In this document: positions 51,835-60,537 of the stretch, one piece after another
Position numbering within the stretch: the first letter of the stretch is position 1
How the letters are laid out: each line of letters starts with the position of its first letter
Assembly (NCBI RefSeq): GCF_008370325.1
Contig: NZ_VNIP01000011.1
Span: forward strand, 496,001 to 560,000
Source: Martinezella tropici
GTDB taxonomy: Bacteria > Pseudomonadota > Alphaproteobacteria > Rhizobiales > Rhizobiaceae
Reading direction: 5' to 3'
Length of the DNA: 64,000 nucleotides
Notes under the pieces: generated by a model
What the model was told of the DNA's origin: nothing
Database searches by the model: none
What the model saw: the letters and a program-made list of their open reading frames with translations, nothing else
Program-made: the position numbers and the translations under genes

Positions 51835-52458
51835 ATGGGTTTTCGTTCCCTCGCCCGGCTTTTGCTTGTTACCAGCAGCATCGCTGCTGCAGCCGCGGCA
51901 CCCGCATGGGCGCAGCAGGCACAACAGGCCCAGCCGCCGGCGCAGCAGACCCAGCAGTTGCAGCCCGAACAGCAGGGCAAGCCACAGCCGCATACGCAGC
52001 AGGTTCCCACGAGCCAGGTTCCGCAACCACCGGGCACCGTGCGCTCCAGCCACGGCGCATGGTCCGTCGTCTGCGACAAGCCCGCCGGCGCCTCAGCCGA
52101 GCAATGCGCGCTGATGCAGAACGTCATCGCCGAGGACCGCCCGGAAATCGGCCTTTCCGTCGTCGTGCTGAAGACGGCCGACCGCAAGTCGAAGATCCTG
52201 CGCGTACTTGCGCCGCTCGGCGTGCTGCTGCCGAACGGTCTCGGCCTCAATATCGACGGCAAGGATATCGGCCGCGCCTATTTCGTACGCTGCTTCTCCG
52301 ATGGCTGCTATGCCGAAGTCGTGCTTGAGGACGAATTGCTGAAGACGCTGCGCAGCGGCGCGACTGCAACCTTCATCGTCTTCCAGTCGCCGGAGGAAGG
52401 CATCGGTATTCCTGTGGACTTGAAGGGCTTCGCGGACGGCTACGACGCCCTTCCTTGA
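51835..52458 (+). CDS. Invasion-associated locus B (IalB) family protein
   Basis: 207 residues. Signal peptide 1-25 (ends AWA). A Gln/Pro-rich linker of about 40 residues (QQAQQAQPPAQQTQQLQPEQ and on) leads to the IalB domain: GAWSVVCDKPAGASAEQCAL, RAYFVRCFSDGCYAEVVLED and the closing FIVFQSPEEGIGIPVDLKGF. Four Cys probably form disulfides. IalB was named from Bartonella; in rhizobia it is a periplasmic protein of unclear role. Confidence 0.9.
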   Translation: MGFRSLARLLLVTSSIAAAAAAPAWAQQAQQAQPPAQQTQQLQPEQQGKPQPHTQQVPTSQVPQPPGTVRSSHGAWSVVCDKPAGASAEQCALMQNVIAEDRPEIGLSVVVLKTADRKSKILRVLAPLGVLLPNGLGLNIDGKDIGRAYFVRCFSDGCYAEVVLEDELLKTLRSGATATFIVFQSPEEGIGIPVDLKGFADGYDALP

Positions 52459-52520
52459 CGGGATGGGCTTGCTCTTGCGCCATGCGAAGCCTACATCGGC
52501 TCTGAACGGAGCACTGATCC

Positions 52521-53936
52521 ATGAATACCGATCTCCTTACCCTTTTCGATGCCGACGAAGCCAAGCTGCGCGGCATCGTCGCCGAAGCCCTGTTGGGTGC
52601 CGATGACGGAGAGCTCTTCGTCGAGCATGTCCAGGCGGAATCGCTGACATTCGACAATGGCCGGATGAAGGGCGGCAGCTTCAACACGGAACAGGGCTTC
52701 GGCCTTCGTGCCGTTGCCGGCGAGTCCGTGGGCTATGCCCATGCGGGCGACCTTTCCGAAGCCGCCTTGAGACGCGCCGCCGATGCCGTGCGTGCGGTCA
52801 CTTCGGGTTATGCGGGCTCCTATGCAGCCGCACCGCAGCGCACCAACAAGGTGCTTTACGGCGACGAGAACCCGATCGGCACGCCGAGCTTCGAGGAAAA
52901 GGCAAAGCTCCTCCAGCAGATCGACAGCTATCTGCGCGACAAGGACGACAAGGTGCGCCAGGTGACGGCATCCATCGCCGCAAGCTGGCAGGTGGTCGAC
53001 ATCCTTCGCGCCGACGGCCATCGCGTGCGCGATATCCGTCCGATGACGCGCATCAACATCTCCGTGATCGTAGGTGACGGCGACCGGCAGGAATCCGGCT
53101 CCTTCGGCACCGGCGGGCGCATCGGCTTCGGCGATTTCGTGACCCAGGACAATTGGCATCTTGGCGCCGACGAAGCCCTGCGCCAGGCGCTGGTCAATCT
53201 CGAGGCGATCGAGGCGCCGGCGGGCACGATGGACGTCGTGCTCGGCTCCGGCTGGCCGGGCGTCATGCTGCACGAAGCTGTCGGCCACGGACTGGAAGGC
53301 GATTTCAACCGCAAGAAGACATCGGCTTTCGCGGGGCTGCTGGGCCAGATGGTCGCCGCACCCGGCGTCACCGTCGTCGACGACGGCACGATCGAGAACC
53401 GTCGCGGCTCGATCACCGTGGACGACGAAGGCACGCCTTCGGCCTACAATGTGCTGATCGAAAACGGCAAGCTCGTCGGCTACATGCAGGACCGGCAGAA
53501 TGCGCGGCTGATGGGCATGAAGGCGACCGGCAACGGCCGCCGCCAGGGCTATGCCCATACGCCGATGCCGCGCATGACCAACACCTATATGCTTGGTGGT
53601 GACAAGACCCCGGAAGAAATCATCGCCGCGGTGAAGAAGGGCATCTACGCCGTCTCCTTCGGCGGCGGCCAGGTGGATATCACGTCGGGTAAATTCGTCT
53701 TCGGCTGCACCGAGGCCTACCTCATCGAGGACGGCAAGATCGGTGCGCCGATCAAGGGCGCCATGCTGATCGGCAATGGGCCGGATGCCATGAAGCGCGT
53801 TTCGATGATCGGCAACGACACGAAGCTCGATACCGGCATCGGCAATTGCGGCAAGGCGGGCCAATGGGTGCCCGTCGGCGTCGGTCAGCCGCACCTGCGG
53901 ATGGATCAGATCACGGTGGGTGGCACCAAGGCCTAA
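52521..53936 (+). CDS. tldD: Metalloprotease TldD
   Basis: 471 residues. The zinc motif is HEAVGHGLEGD (HExxxH) at about residues 251-258, with GRIGFGDFVTQDNW before it and the C-terminal CGKAGQWVPVGVGQPHLRMD. TldD pairs with TldE/PmbA to degrade or mature peptides such as microcin B17 and CcdA. PmbA is not in this window. ATG 52521 is behind GGAGCACTG. Confidence 0.95.
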   Translation: MNTDLLTLFDADEAKLRGIVAEALLGADDGELFVEHVQAESLTFDNGRMKGGSFNTEQGFGLRAVAGESVGYAHAGDLSEAALRRAADAVRAVTSGYAGSYAAAPQRTNKVLYGDENPIGTPSFEEKAKLLQQIDSYLRDKDDKVRQVTASIAASWQVVDILRADGHRVRDIRPMTRINISVIVGDGDRQESGSFGTGGRIGFGDFVTQDNWHLGADEALRQALVNLEAIEAPAGTMDVVLGSGWPGVMLHEAVGHGLEGDFNRKKTSAFAGLLGQMVAAPGVTVVDDGTIENRRGSITVDDEGTPSAYNVLIENGKLVGYMQDRQNARLMGMKATGNGRRQGYAHTPMPRMTNTYMLGGDKTPEEIIAAVKKGIYAVSFGGGQVDITSGKFVFGCTEAYLIEDGKIGAPIKGAMLIGNGPDAMKRVSMIGNDTKLDTGIGNCGKAGQWVPVGVGQPHLRMDQITVGGTKA

Positions 53937-53947
53937 AGCCTCCTGCC

Positions 53948-54256
53948 CTAATTTTCCTGCGGGCGGAAGAGCCATTTGCGCTCGACGGCGGCGTTGAGAT
54001 CGAGGCCGTTGCGGTGTGCGAAGAGAAGGATATGGCCGAGCACGTCCGCCGTCTCGTCGGCCAATGCCGTTGCCAGCTCGGACTCGCTCATGCCCTTGCG
54101 GCGCCCTCGGCCCGTGATCTTGTTCCAGATCTGAATCAATTCGCCCATTTCCTCCTGGAGCTTCAGGACGAACCAGTCATCGTCGCGTTCCAGGCCGTTA
54201 TCGGCGGCATAGGTCGCCGAAGCCGCTTCGAATTGCTTCATCAGATCTGACAGCAT
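53948..54256 (-). CDS. MazG-like nucleotide pyrophosphohydrolase
   Basis: 102 residues. The all-alpha NTP-PPase motifs are LKLQEEMGELIQIWNKITG (ExxE) and LADETADVLGHILLFAHRNG (ExxD). Single-domain members hydrolyse non-canonical or excess NTPs. ATG 54256 follows GAGGAACG. It converges on tldD with 11 bp between stops and is preceded by the strong terminator of the carboxypeptidase gene. Confidence 0.88.
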   Translation of the reverse strand: MLSDLMKQFEAASATYAADNGLERDDDWFVLKLQEEMGELIQIWNKITGRGRRKGMSESELATALADETADVLGHILLFAHRNGLDLNAAVERKWLFRPQEN

Positions 54257-54305
54257 CGATATCGTTCCTCTTATGTTCTCAACATACATGAACGATTCCT
54301 ACAAA

Positions 54306-54345
54306 AAAGTCGAGCCGGCGGAGCTTGCCCCGCCGGCTCGACTTT
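54306..54345. terminator. Perfect 16-bp-stem intrinsic terminator
   Basis: Arms AAAGTCGAGCCGGCGG and CCGCCGGCTCGACTTT with an 8-nt loop; A-rich on the left and T-containing on the right. It is 18 bp downstream of the minus-strand carboxypeptidase stop and so ends that transcript before the MazG-like gene. Confidence 0.9.
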
Positions 54346-54363
54346 ATCGAATTGGAACTATGC

Positions 54364-55656
54364 TCAGCCTTTGCTCGGCAGTAGCATGCAATCGAAATCC
54401 TTGCGCTTCAGAGCCGAGCAGGCGGAATTCGCATCGTCGCGGCTTGCAAAGCCGACGAATCGGGCGCGATAGACCGTGCCGGCACCCTTGCCGACGGCTT
54501 CGGTATAGGGTGAAGCGTTGGCAAGCGCATTGCCGGCCCTGGACTTGGCTTCGGACAACAGATCCTTGGCGGCCTGGGCGGTCGGCGTTGCGGCGATCTG
54601 CACCTGCCAGCTGCCGGTTGCCGCTGTTTTGTTGGCAACGAGGATCTCATCCATCGCAGCCGGGCGATCCATCGGCACGGTGACGTTCGAGGCCGCGGCA
54701 AATGCCATCGGGACGACCTCGACGCGCTTGCGCGCCGGCGTCGTCGTGGCGGTGGTCTGGGCATCGACATCGACGGCAACATCGTCGGAAGCCGAGGCTA
54801 CTTCGACCTGCTGCGGAACCTTGCCGCCGCCGACACTTGCAAACAGGCGCGATGACGAAACGGGGTTTGCCTTCGGAATGTAGCGATCCAGCAGCGATGC
54901 CATCAGCGCGTCGCGGCCGCGCGCCGTGGCGCCGCCCATGACGACGCCGATCACGCGGCGATTGCCCTGACGCACGGCGCTGACCAAGTTGAAGCCGGAG
55001 GCATTGGTATAGCCGGTCTTGATGCCGTCCATGCCTTCATAGCGATACATCAGATTGTTATGGCCGTGAACGCTGCGGCCGCGATAGCTGAAGCTCGTCT
55101 GCGAGAAGAGCCGGTATTCCTGGGGGTAGTTGTTGATGAGCGCGACGGCGAGCGTCGACATATCGCGGGCCGTCGTCCACTGCTGAATGTTCGGGAGGCC
55201 GGAAGCATTGAGGAAGGTGGTGCGGCGCATGCCGATTTCCCGCGCCTTTTGCGTCATCAGCCGGGCAAAGCCGCTTTCGCTGCCGCCGAGCGCCTCCGCC
55301 ATGGCGGTTGCGGCGTCATTGGCAGACTTGATGATCATGCCGTCAACCGCTTCGCGGACGGTCACCGTGCTGCCGGGCTTCAGGCCGAGCTTGGTCGGCG
55401 GCTTAGCGGCGGCAAAACGCGATACCGGTATCCTTGTGTTCCAGCTGAGCTTTCCGCGGTGGATCGCCTCGAAGGCCATGTACAAGGTCATCATCTTAGT
55501 CAGCGATGCCGGATGGTTGAGGTCATCGGCATTGCTTGATGCCAATACCTTGCCGGTCTTCGCATCCATGATGAAATAGGCGCTGCCGGCAAAGCTCGCC
55601 GCAGGAGCGCTCACCAGCAAGACGGCCGCAGACAGAGCCATCAAAAGTCTTTTCAT
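54364..55656 (-). CDS. D-alanyl-D-alanine carboxypeptidase with SPOR domain
   Basis: 430 residues. Signal peptide 1-24. Penicillin-binding motifs are complete: SLTK (Ser51-Lys54), SAN (Ser111-Asn113) and KTG (Lys213-Gly215), the low-molecular-mass PBP5/6 type (S11 peptidase). A Ala/Thr-rich linker leads to a C-terminal SPOR domain (about 345-430, WQVQIAATPTAQAAKDLL and CSALKRKDFDCMLLPS), which targets denuded septal glycan. It trims peptidoglycan pentapeptides. Ends with a strong terminator. Confidence 0.94.
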   Translation of the reverse strand: MKRLLMALSAAVLLVSAPAASFAGSAYFIMDAKTGKVLASSNADDLNHPASLTKMMTLYMAFEAIHRGKLSWNTRIPVSRFAAAKPPTKLGLKPGSTVTVREAVDGMIIKSANDAATAMAEALGGSESGFARLMTQKAREIGMRRTTFLNASGLPNIQQWTTARDMSTLAVALINNYPQEYRLFSQTSFSYRGRSVHGHNNLMYRYEGMDGIKTGYTNASGFNLVSAVRQGNRRVIGVVMGGATARGRDALMASLLDRYIPKANPVSSSRLFASVGGGKVPQQVEVASASDDVAVDVDAQTTATTTPARKRVEVVPMAFAAASNVTVPMDRPAAMDEILVANKTAATGSWQVQIAATPTAQAAKDLLSEAKSRAGNALANASPYTEAVGKGAGTVYRARFVGFASRDDANSACSALKRKDFDCMLLPSKG

Positions 55657-55789
55657 AATTGTCCCCAACCGAAAGAATGCCAACACACCGCATCAATCCC
55701 TGTATGATTTTGCGACAAAAAGCCTGATACCGGTGCGATATTGAGGCAACAGCCTCGATAGTTCTTCAATTTTGCCGTTCCTGGTAAAA

Positions 55790-55800
55790 TAACCATTAAC
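55790..55800. promoter_or_regulatory. TAACCATTAAC motif, CtrA-like
   Basis: Matches 7 of 8 bases of the CtrA half-site TTAACCAT and extends into TTAAC. It is 134 bp before the D,D-carboxypeptidase start and 84 bp before the deacetylase start. Envelope and division genes are typical CtrA targets; binding here is inference. Confidence 0.35.
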
Positions 55801-55854
55801 GCATTGGAAATTATGGCAAAGATTCAGTAAGGTTTAACGGGGATGCGCTAGAGC

Positions 55855-55870
55855 GTTGACGTTGGTCAAC
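55855..55870. promoter_or_regulatory. GTTGAC-GTTG-GTCAAC inverted repeat
   Basis: A perfect 6-bp-arm inverted repeat with a 4-bp spacer, ending 13 bp before the ATG of the deacetylase gene. It could be a repressor site or a small hairpin near the start codon. Confidence 0.45.
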
Positions 55871-55883
55871 CGGGTCGATCCGC

Positions 55884-56942
55884 ATGGAACAGGGCATCAA
55901 GGTCCGCCTCAAGCGCAGGATGATTTCCAGCGGATTGGAGGCTGCCGCAATTCTGAAGGGTGCCGGCCTGATGCGCGACGTTGCCGGCCTCGGCGCCATC
56001 TTCACCCTTCATCATGTCCGCCCTGCCCTTTCCCGCCGCTTTGCGCCCAATGCGCATCTCGAGGTTTCGCCCGATTTTCTCGACCGGGCGATCGCACGGC
56101 TGAAAAAGGATGGCTATGAATTCATCACCCTTGACGCTCTTCCGTCACGACTGACGAATGCCGCCGGCAAGCCGCCCTTCGTCGCCTTCACGCTCGACGA
56201 CGGCAATCGGAACAACCTCGAACACGCCCTGCCGGTCTTCTCCCGTCACGATGCGCCCTTTACCGTCTTCATCGCCCAGGGGCTCTCGGAGCGGAGCCAC
56301 AGCATATGGTGGGAAACGCTCGCCGAACTGCTTGGCCGGCTGGATCGGCTGACATTCGATTTCGGCGCTGGCGGCGAATTCCTGCCGCTCGGCAAGGAGA
56401 GCCACAAGCATACGGCATTTGCCCGCTTCGCCGCCTTCGTTCACGGCCACGACGAAAGCGAGGCCGTCGGCCGGATCGACGAGCTTGCCCGCCGTCACGG
56501 CCTGGAACCGCTCGATATCGTCCGCGCATCGATCATGGATCGGACCGAACTGAGGCAACTCGCTCGCCATCCCCTCGCCTCGCTCGGCGCGCATACGGTA
56601 AGCCATCGTGCGCTGTCGCGGCTGCCGGAGGCGGAGGCAGCCGCGGAAATGGCGCTTTCGGCCGATTATGTCGCCGATATCACCGGGAACCGGCCGCTCT
56701 CGATCGCCTATCCTTACGGCACGCTTGAAGCCGTATCGCCACGCGAGGGCAGGCTCGCGGCAGAACTCGGCTTTTCCCTCGGCGTCACGACGCGCCCCGG
56801 CACGATCATGCCGACGAATGGCACTGCGCCGATGCTCCTGCCGCGGCTATCTCTAAACGGCCATTACCAGAAGCCCCGCTACGCATCGGCGCTCGCCTCC
56901 GGCATCCCCATGCGATTGATGGGGCGCCGGGAAACGGCATAG
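55884..56942 (+). CDS. Polysaccharide deacetylase (NodB-homology) family protein
   Basis: 352 residues. The NodB fold is seen in FVAFTLDDGNRNNLEHALPVF (catalytic/metal Asp pair), LASLGAHTVSHRALSRL (HxxxH metal site) and SIAYPYGTLEAVSP. No signal peptide is evident. It should remove acetyl or N-acyl groups from a sugar polymer; the substrate is unknown. It is not a nodulation gene. It has an inverted repeat just before its start and converges on pdxH. Confidence 0.88.
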   Translation: MEQGIKVRLKRRMISSGLEAAAILKGAGLMRDVAGLGAIFTLHHVRPALSRRFAPNAHLEVSPDFLDRAIARLKKDGYEFITLDALPSRLTNAAGKPPFVAFTLDDGNRNNLEHALPVFSRHDAPFTVFIAQGLSERSHSIWWETLAELLGRLDRLTFDFGAGGEFLPLGKESHKHTAFARFAAFVHGHDESEAVGRIDELARRHGLEPLDIVRASIMDRTELRQLARHPLASLGAHTVSHRALSRLPEAEAAAEMALSADYVADITGNRPLSIAYPYGTLEAVSPREGRLAAELGFSLGVTTRPGTIMPTNGTAPMLLPRLSLNGHYQKPRYASALASGIPMRLMGRRETA

Positions 56943-56945
56943 GAG

Positions 56946-57566
56946 TTAAGGATACATCCGCACCTTCTGCCAGGCGCCTTCCGGCACCTCGCGGCGAAAC
57001 TCGATGCGATCGTGCAAGCGGAACTGTCGGTCATGCCAGAACTCGATCGACAGCGGCCGAATGCGGAAACCGGACCAATGGGACGGGCGCGGAATGTCGC
57101 CGATGGCATAGCGGGCGGTATATTCGGCGACCGCCTTTTCCAACGCAAAGCGGCCCTCGAGCGGGCGGGACTGCTTCGAAGCCCAGGCGCCGATGCGGCT
57201 TCCGCGCGCCCTGGTCTTGAAATACTCATCCGCTTCCTGGTCGCTCACCACTTCAACCACACCGCGCAGACGCACCTGGCGGCGCAGCGATTTCCAGTGG
57301 AAACACATGGCCGCTTTCTTGTGGTAAAGAATTTCTTGACCTTTCTGGCTTTCGAAGTTCGTATAGAAGACGAATCCGTCGCTATCAAAACCCTTCAGAA
57401 GAACCATGCGGACATTTGGCAATCCATCCTTATCCACCGTTGCCAAGGCGACCGCGTTCGGATCGTTCAGCTCCGTGGTCTCTGCTTCGCGCAGCCAGGC
57501 CGCGAAAAGAGCGAAAGGTTCGTTCTGCTCGGTGAAGTCACCGCTTGTTAACTCGTTTTCCGACAT
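56946..57566 (-). CDS. pdxH: Pyridoxamine 5'-phosphate oxidase
   Basis: 206 residues. FMN enzyme making PLP from PNP or PMP. The signature is in SKQSRPLEGRFALEKAVAEY, FRIRPLSIEFWHDRQFRLHD and the C-terminal WQKVRMYP. N-terminal LRMVLLKG region reads NVRMVLLKGFDSDGFVFYTN. It converges on the deacetylase with 3 bp between stops. Confidence 0.96.
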   Translation of the reverse strand: MSENELTSGDFTEQNEPFALFAAWLREAETTELNDPNAVALATVDKDGLPNVRMVLLKGFDSDGFVFYTNFESQKGQEILYHKKAAMCFHWKSLRRQVRLRGVVEVVSDQEADEYFKTRARGSRIGAWASKQSRPLEGRFALEKAVAEYTARYAIGDIPRPSHWSGFRIRPLSIEFWHDRQFRLHDRIEFRREVPEGAWQKVRMYP

Positions 57567-57631
57567 ATTAGTTCAAATACTCCGCAATTCCCAATAACCG
57601 CCGGCCCCTCCGGCTGACCAAAAACGTTCGG

Positions 57632-58090
57632 GTGGAAGTCATAGCAAAGTCGACCGTTCATACAAAGCGCAAGCTTGCAAAAGGCGTGACGATGGCCGTC
57701 GTCCTTGTCTCCCTTTTCACCCTTGGCGGCTGCGTCGGCGGCGGCATGGACTACCTGAGCTCGGCCAAGGTCGATCGCAGCGTATCGACTGGCACGGTGC
57801 CGACTGCACCTGTCACCACGGACAGCATCTCCGACGAAACGACGGTGCGCAATGCGGTGACCTCGGCGGATCTTCAAAAGCTCAGCGGCCAGTCCATTCC
57901 CTGGGCAAACGCTTCAACGGGCAGCGCCGGCGTCATCGACACGATCGTCGAAAGCAATGCATCCGGCGTGGTTTGCCGGCAGTTCCGCACCAGCCGCCAC
58001 TCTTATCAGGGCATCGCCAATTTTTCCGGCAGGACCTGCCTTGTCGGTCAGGGCGAATGGCAGCTGCTGAGTTTCCAGCAAGCCGGCTGA
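57632..58090 (+). CDS. RT0821/Lpp0805-family predicted lipoprotein
   Basis: 152 residues. A basic N-region (KRKLAKG) and hydrophobic stretch lead to an LGGC lipobox (VLVSLFTLGGCVGGGMDY). The conserved domain has ALSGQSIPWANA-like QKLSGQSIPWANASTGSAG, VVCRQFRTSRHSYQG and a closing GRTCLVGQGEWQLLS, the RT0821/Lpp0805 surface-protein pattern. Start is GTG 57632; ATG 57692 would drop the basic region. Function unknown. Confidence 0.82.
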   Translation: MEVIAKSTVHTKRKLAKGVTMAVVLVSLFTLGGCVGGGMDYLSSAKVDRSVSTGTVPTAPVTTDSISDETTVRNAVTSADLQKLSGQSIPWANASTGSAGVIDTIVESNASGVVCRQFRTSRHSYQGIANFSGRTCLVGQGEWQLLSFQQAG

Positions 58091-58412
58091 TCGCTTTTCT
58101 TCTTTTTTCCGCATGCCATCGACCCAGTTTCCGCGTGCCATCGACGCTGCCGAACGGCAGGATAGTCGACGCGCCGGCCGCTACGGCTTCCGGCATTCAT
58201 CGTTAGCAATCCGCTAACCATGCGCAGAAATGGAAGTTGATGGTTCCCGCCCGGCGTAACGCCTGATTAGCAACTCTTCCCGCAGGATCGGTTCATACGC
58301 GCATCGGCCGTGCCTCCCTAACGGGAAGCATGGGGATGAAGCGCGATCAATTGGTTCTTTGCTTGGGATGCTGCGACGGGGCTTGGCATACCCATGAACA
58401 ATGGCGGGAAAG
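58091..58412. other. 322-bp intergenic region with an 18-bp direct repeat
   Basis: Holds TTTCCGCATGCCATCGAC at 58106-58123 and TTTCCGCGTGCCATCGAC at 58128-58145 (17 of 18 identical, 22 bp apart). Further on are GTTAGC-aatcc-GCTAAC (58202-58218, followed by CAT, giving TAACCAT) and GGCG-taa-CGCC (about 58254-58264). No gene is supported. Confidence 0.6.
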
Positions 58413-59579
58413 ATGCGCGATCCTTATAAGGTGTTGGGCGTTAAGCAGGATGCTGGAGCCGACGAAATCAAGGCTGCCTGGCGCAAACTGGCAAAGTCCG
58501 CTCATCCGGATCACAATCTGGGCGATCCAACAGCGTCGGAGCGTTTCGCCGAAATCGGCCACGCCTATGAGACGCTGAAGGATCCGCAGAAGCGCAGCCG
58601 TTACGATCAGATCGCGCGCATGGCGGAAGCCAAGGGCCAGAGCCAAGAGCAGACGATCATGCAGCAGCGCCAGGCGGCGCGCGAGGCTGCCGAGCGCGCC
58701 AGGGCCGCGCGCGCCAATGCCGAGAAGATCATGGAGGAGCTTGCCCGGGCGAATGCACGCAAGGCCGCCGCCTCCGCCGCATCGGCTCAGCACAATGCGA
58801 CAAGCGAGACACCCGAAGACGTGGTCGAGCGCATATTCGGGGTAAAGTCCGGTCGCACGCAGCAACAAGATCAGGCCGCAGCCACCGAGACCGCGGCCCA
58901 GCACGCCGAAAAGCAGCAGGAGGCCAACGCGGCTGCTGCGGAAGAAACACACGCGGAGGAGGAACTGCTGGCGACCGGAACCTCTCCCGCCGGTCCACGC
59001 TCCACCTTCGGCCTCCTCGGTTCGCTCGTGCGCCGTTTTACCGGCGGCAATGTCCAGGAGAAGCCGCCGGAAAAGACGCCCGAGGTTGCCGCCGAAGCCA
59101 CCGTGACGCTCGACGACATGTTGAAGAGCCGTTGGATCACCGTTCCGCTGTCGGATGGCCGCGAGGCGCGCTTCCAGGCGACGACGGATATCGCCAACGG
59201 CCAGGTGCTGCATTTGAAGGGCCAGGGGCTGAAGCTGCAGGGCATGCTGCGCGGCGATGTTGCCATCACCGTCCATCTGTCGACCGACGGGCGCTTCACG
59301 CTCGACGGCAGCGATGTACGCACCATGTTGCCCGTCACCATCGAGAATGCTGTCCTCGGCTGCGAAACGACCGTCGAGGGGCTGAACGGACCGGTCAAGC
59401 TGATAGTGCCGGCCTGGTCCGGTTCGGATCAGATCGTTCGCATTCCCGGCGAGGGATTGCCCGACGGCAATGGCGGAAAAGGCGATCTCGTCGTCGAATT
59501 GCGGCTGATGCTGTGGGAAAAACCGGATGATAAGGTTACGGATCTGATGCGCAGCATGCGCGAAGGGCTTTTCCTGTGA
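58413..59579 (+). CDS. DnaJ-domain protein, CbpA-like
   Basis: About 388 residues. The J domain is residues 1-65 (DPYKVLGVKQDAGADEIKAA, KSAHPDHNLGD with HPD, FAEIGHAYETLKDPQKRSRY). A long charged, Ala/Gln/Glu-rich linker (about 70-225) replaces the G/F and zinc-finger regions. The C-terminal 150 residues are a DnaJ_C substrate domain (VTLDDMLKSRWITVPLSDGR, GQVLHLKGQGLKLQG). It is a type II co-chaperone for DnaK. ATG 58413 is preferred over 58401. Confidence 0.88.
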   Translation: MRDPYKVLGVKQDAGADEIKAAWRKLAKSAHPDHNLGDPTASERFAEIGHAYETLKDPQKRSRYDQIARMAEAKGQSQEQTIMQQRQAAREAAERARAARANAEKIMEELARANARKAAASAASAQHNATSETPEDVVERIFGVKSGRTQQQDQAAATETAAQHAEKQQEANAAAAEETHAEEELLATGTSPAGPRSTFGLLGSLVRRFTGGNVQEKPPEKTPEVAAEATVTLDDMLKSRWITVPLSDGREARFQATTDIANGQVLHLKGQGLKLQGMLRGDVAITVHLSTDGRFTLDGSDVRTMLPVTIENAVLGCETTVEGLNGPVKLIVPAWSGSDQIVRIPGEGLPDGNGGKGDLVVELRLMLWEKPDDKVTDLMRSMREGLFL

Positions 59580-59655
59580 AATTTTAGTGACTACAGCACC
59601 CTTTGTTACGATCCCTAACAGTTGATGATCTTTACGATGCTTGAACAGGGGAACG

Positions 59656-59670
59656 GCCTATGCCATAGGC
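59656..59670. promoter_or_regulatory. Short inverted repeat in the fabI leader
   Basis: GCCTAT-gcc-ATAGGC, 32-46 bp before the fabI ATG. It may be an operator or a transcript hairpin. TTGAAC lies 9 bp upstream of it and could be a -35 element. Confidence 0.35.
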
Positions 59671-59701
59671 AGGGTCATTCGAAAGTTCAAGGGAGCAGAA
59701 T

Positions 59702-60520
59702 ATGGCTCAATCCACTGGCCTCATGGCAGGCAAGCGCGGCGTCATCCTCGGCGTAGCAAACAACCGTTCGATAGCGTGGGGTATTGCCAAAGCCTGTTCG
59801 GATGCCGGAGCCGAAATCGCATTGACGTGGCAGGGCGACGCCCTCAAGAAGCGCGTCGAGCCGCTTGCTCAGGAACTCGGCGCCTTCATGGCAGGCCATT
59901 GCGACGTGACCGAGCCGGCAACGATCGATGCGGTCATCGACACGCTTGAAGCGAAATGGGGCAAGATCGATTTCGTCGTGCACGCCATCGCCTTCTCCGA
60001 CAAGGATGAGCTGACCGGCCGCTACCTCGATACCAGCCGCGACAACTTCACGAAGACGATGGACATCTCCGTCTATTCCTTCACGGCGGTTGCGCAGCGC
60101 GCCGAGCGAATCATGAATGACGGCGGCTCCATGATCACCCTCACCTATTACGGTGCAGAGAAGGTAATGCCGCATTACAACGTCATGGGCGTCGCCAAGG
60201 CGGCTCTGGAAGCGAGCGTACGCTACCTCGCCGTCGATCTCGGCGGCCGAGGCATCCGCGTCAACGCAATTTCGGCCGGCCCGATCAAGACGCTCGCAGC
60301 CTCGGGTATCGGCGATTTCCGCTACATCCTGAAGTGGAATGAATACAACGCGCCGCTGAAGCGGACCGTTACGATCGACGAAGTCGGCAACTCCGCGCTC
60401 TATCTGCTGTCCGATCTGTCGACGGCCGTCACGGGCGAAATCCACCATGTCGATTCCGGCTACCACACGGTCGGCATGAAGGCCGTGGACGCGCCTGACA
60501 TTTCCGTCGCGAAGGACTGA
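59702..60520 (+). CDS. fabI: Enoyl-[acyl-carrier-protein] reductase (NADH)
   Basis: 272 residues. Short-chain dehydrogenase fold with FabI motifs: GVILGVANNRSIAWGIAKAC (cofactor loop), DFVVHAIAFSDKDELTG and the catalytic Tyr159-x6-Lys166 in YNVMGVAK. It reduces the enoyl-ACP double bond in fatty-acid elongation; triclosan targets this family. AGGGAGCAGAAT precedes the ATG. The histidine-phosphatase gene starts 17 bp downstream. Confidence 0.96.
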   Translation: MAQSTGLMAGKRGVILGVANNRSIAWGIAKACSDAGAEIALTWQGDALKKRVEPLAQELGAFMAGHCDVTEPATIDAVIDTLEAKWGKIDFVVHAIAFSDKDELTGRYLDTSRDNFTKTMDISVYSFTAVAQRAERIMNDGGSMITLTYYGAEKVMPHYNVMGVAKAALEASVRYLAVDLGGRGIRVNAISAGPIKTLAASGIGDFRYILKWNEYNAPLKRTVTIDEVGNSALYLLSDLSTAVTGEIHHVDSGYHTVGMKAVDAPDISVAKD

Positions 60521-60537
60521 AAACAGGAAATCTGACC

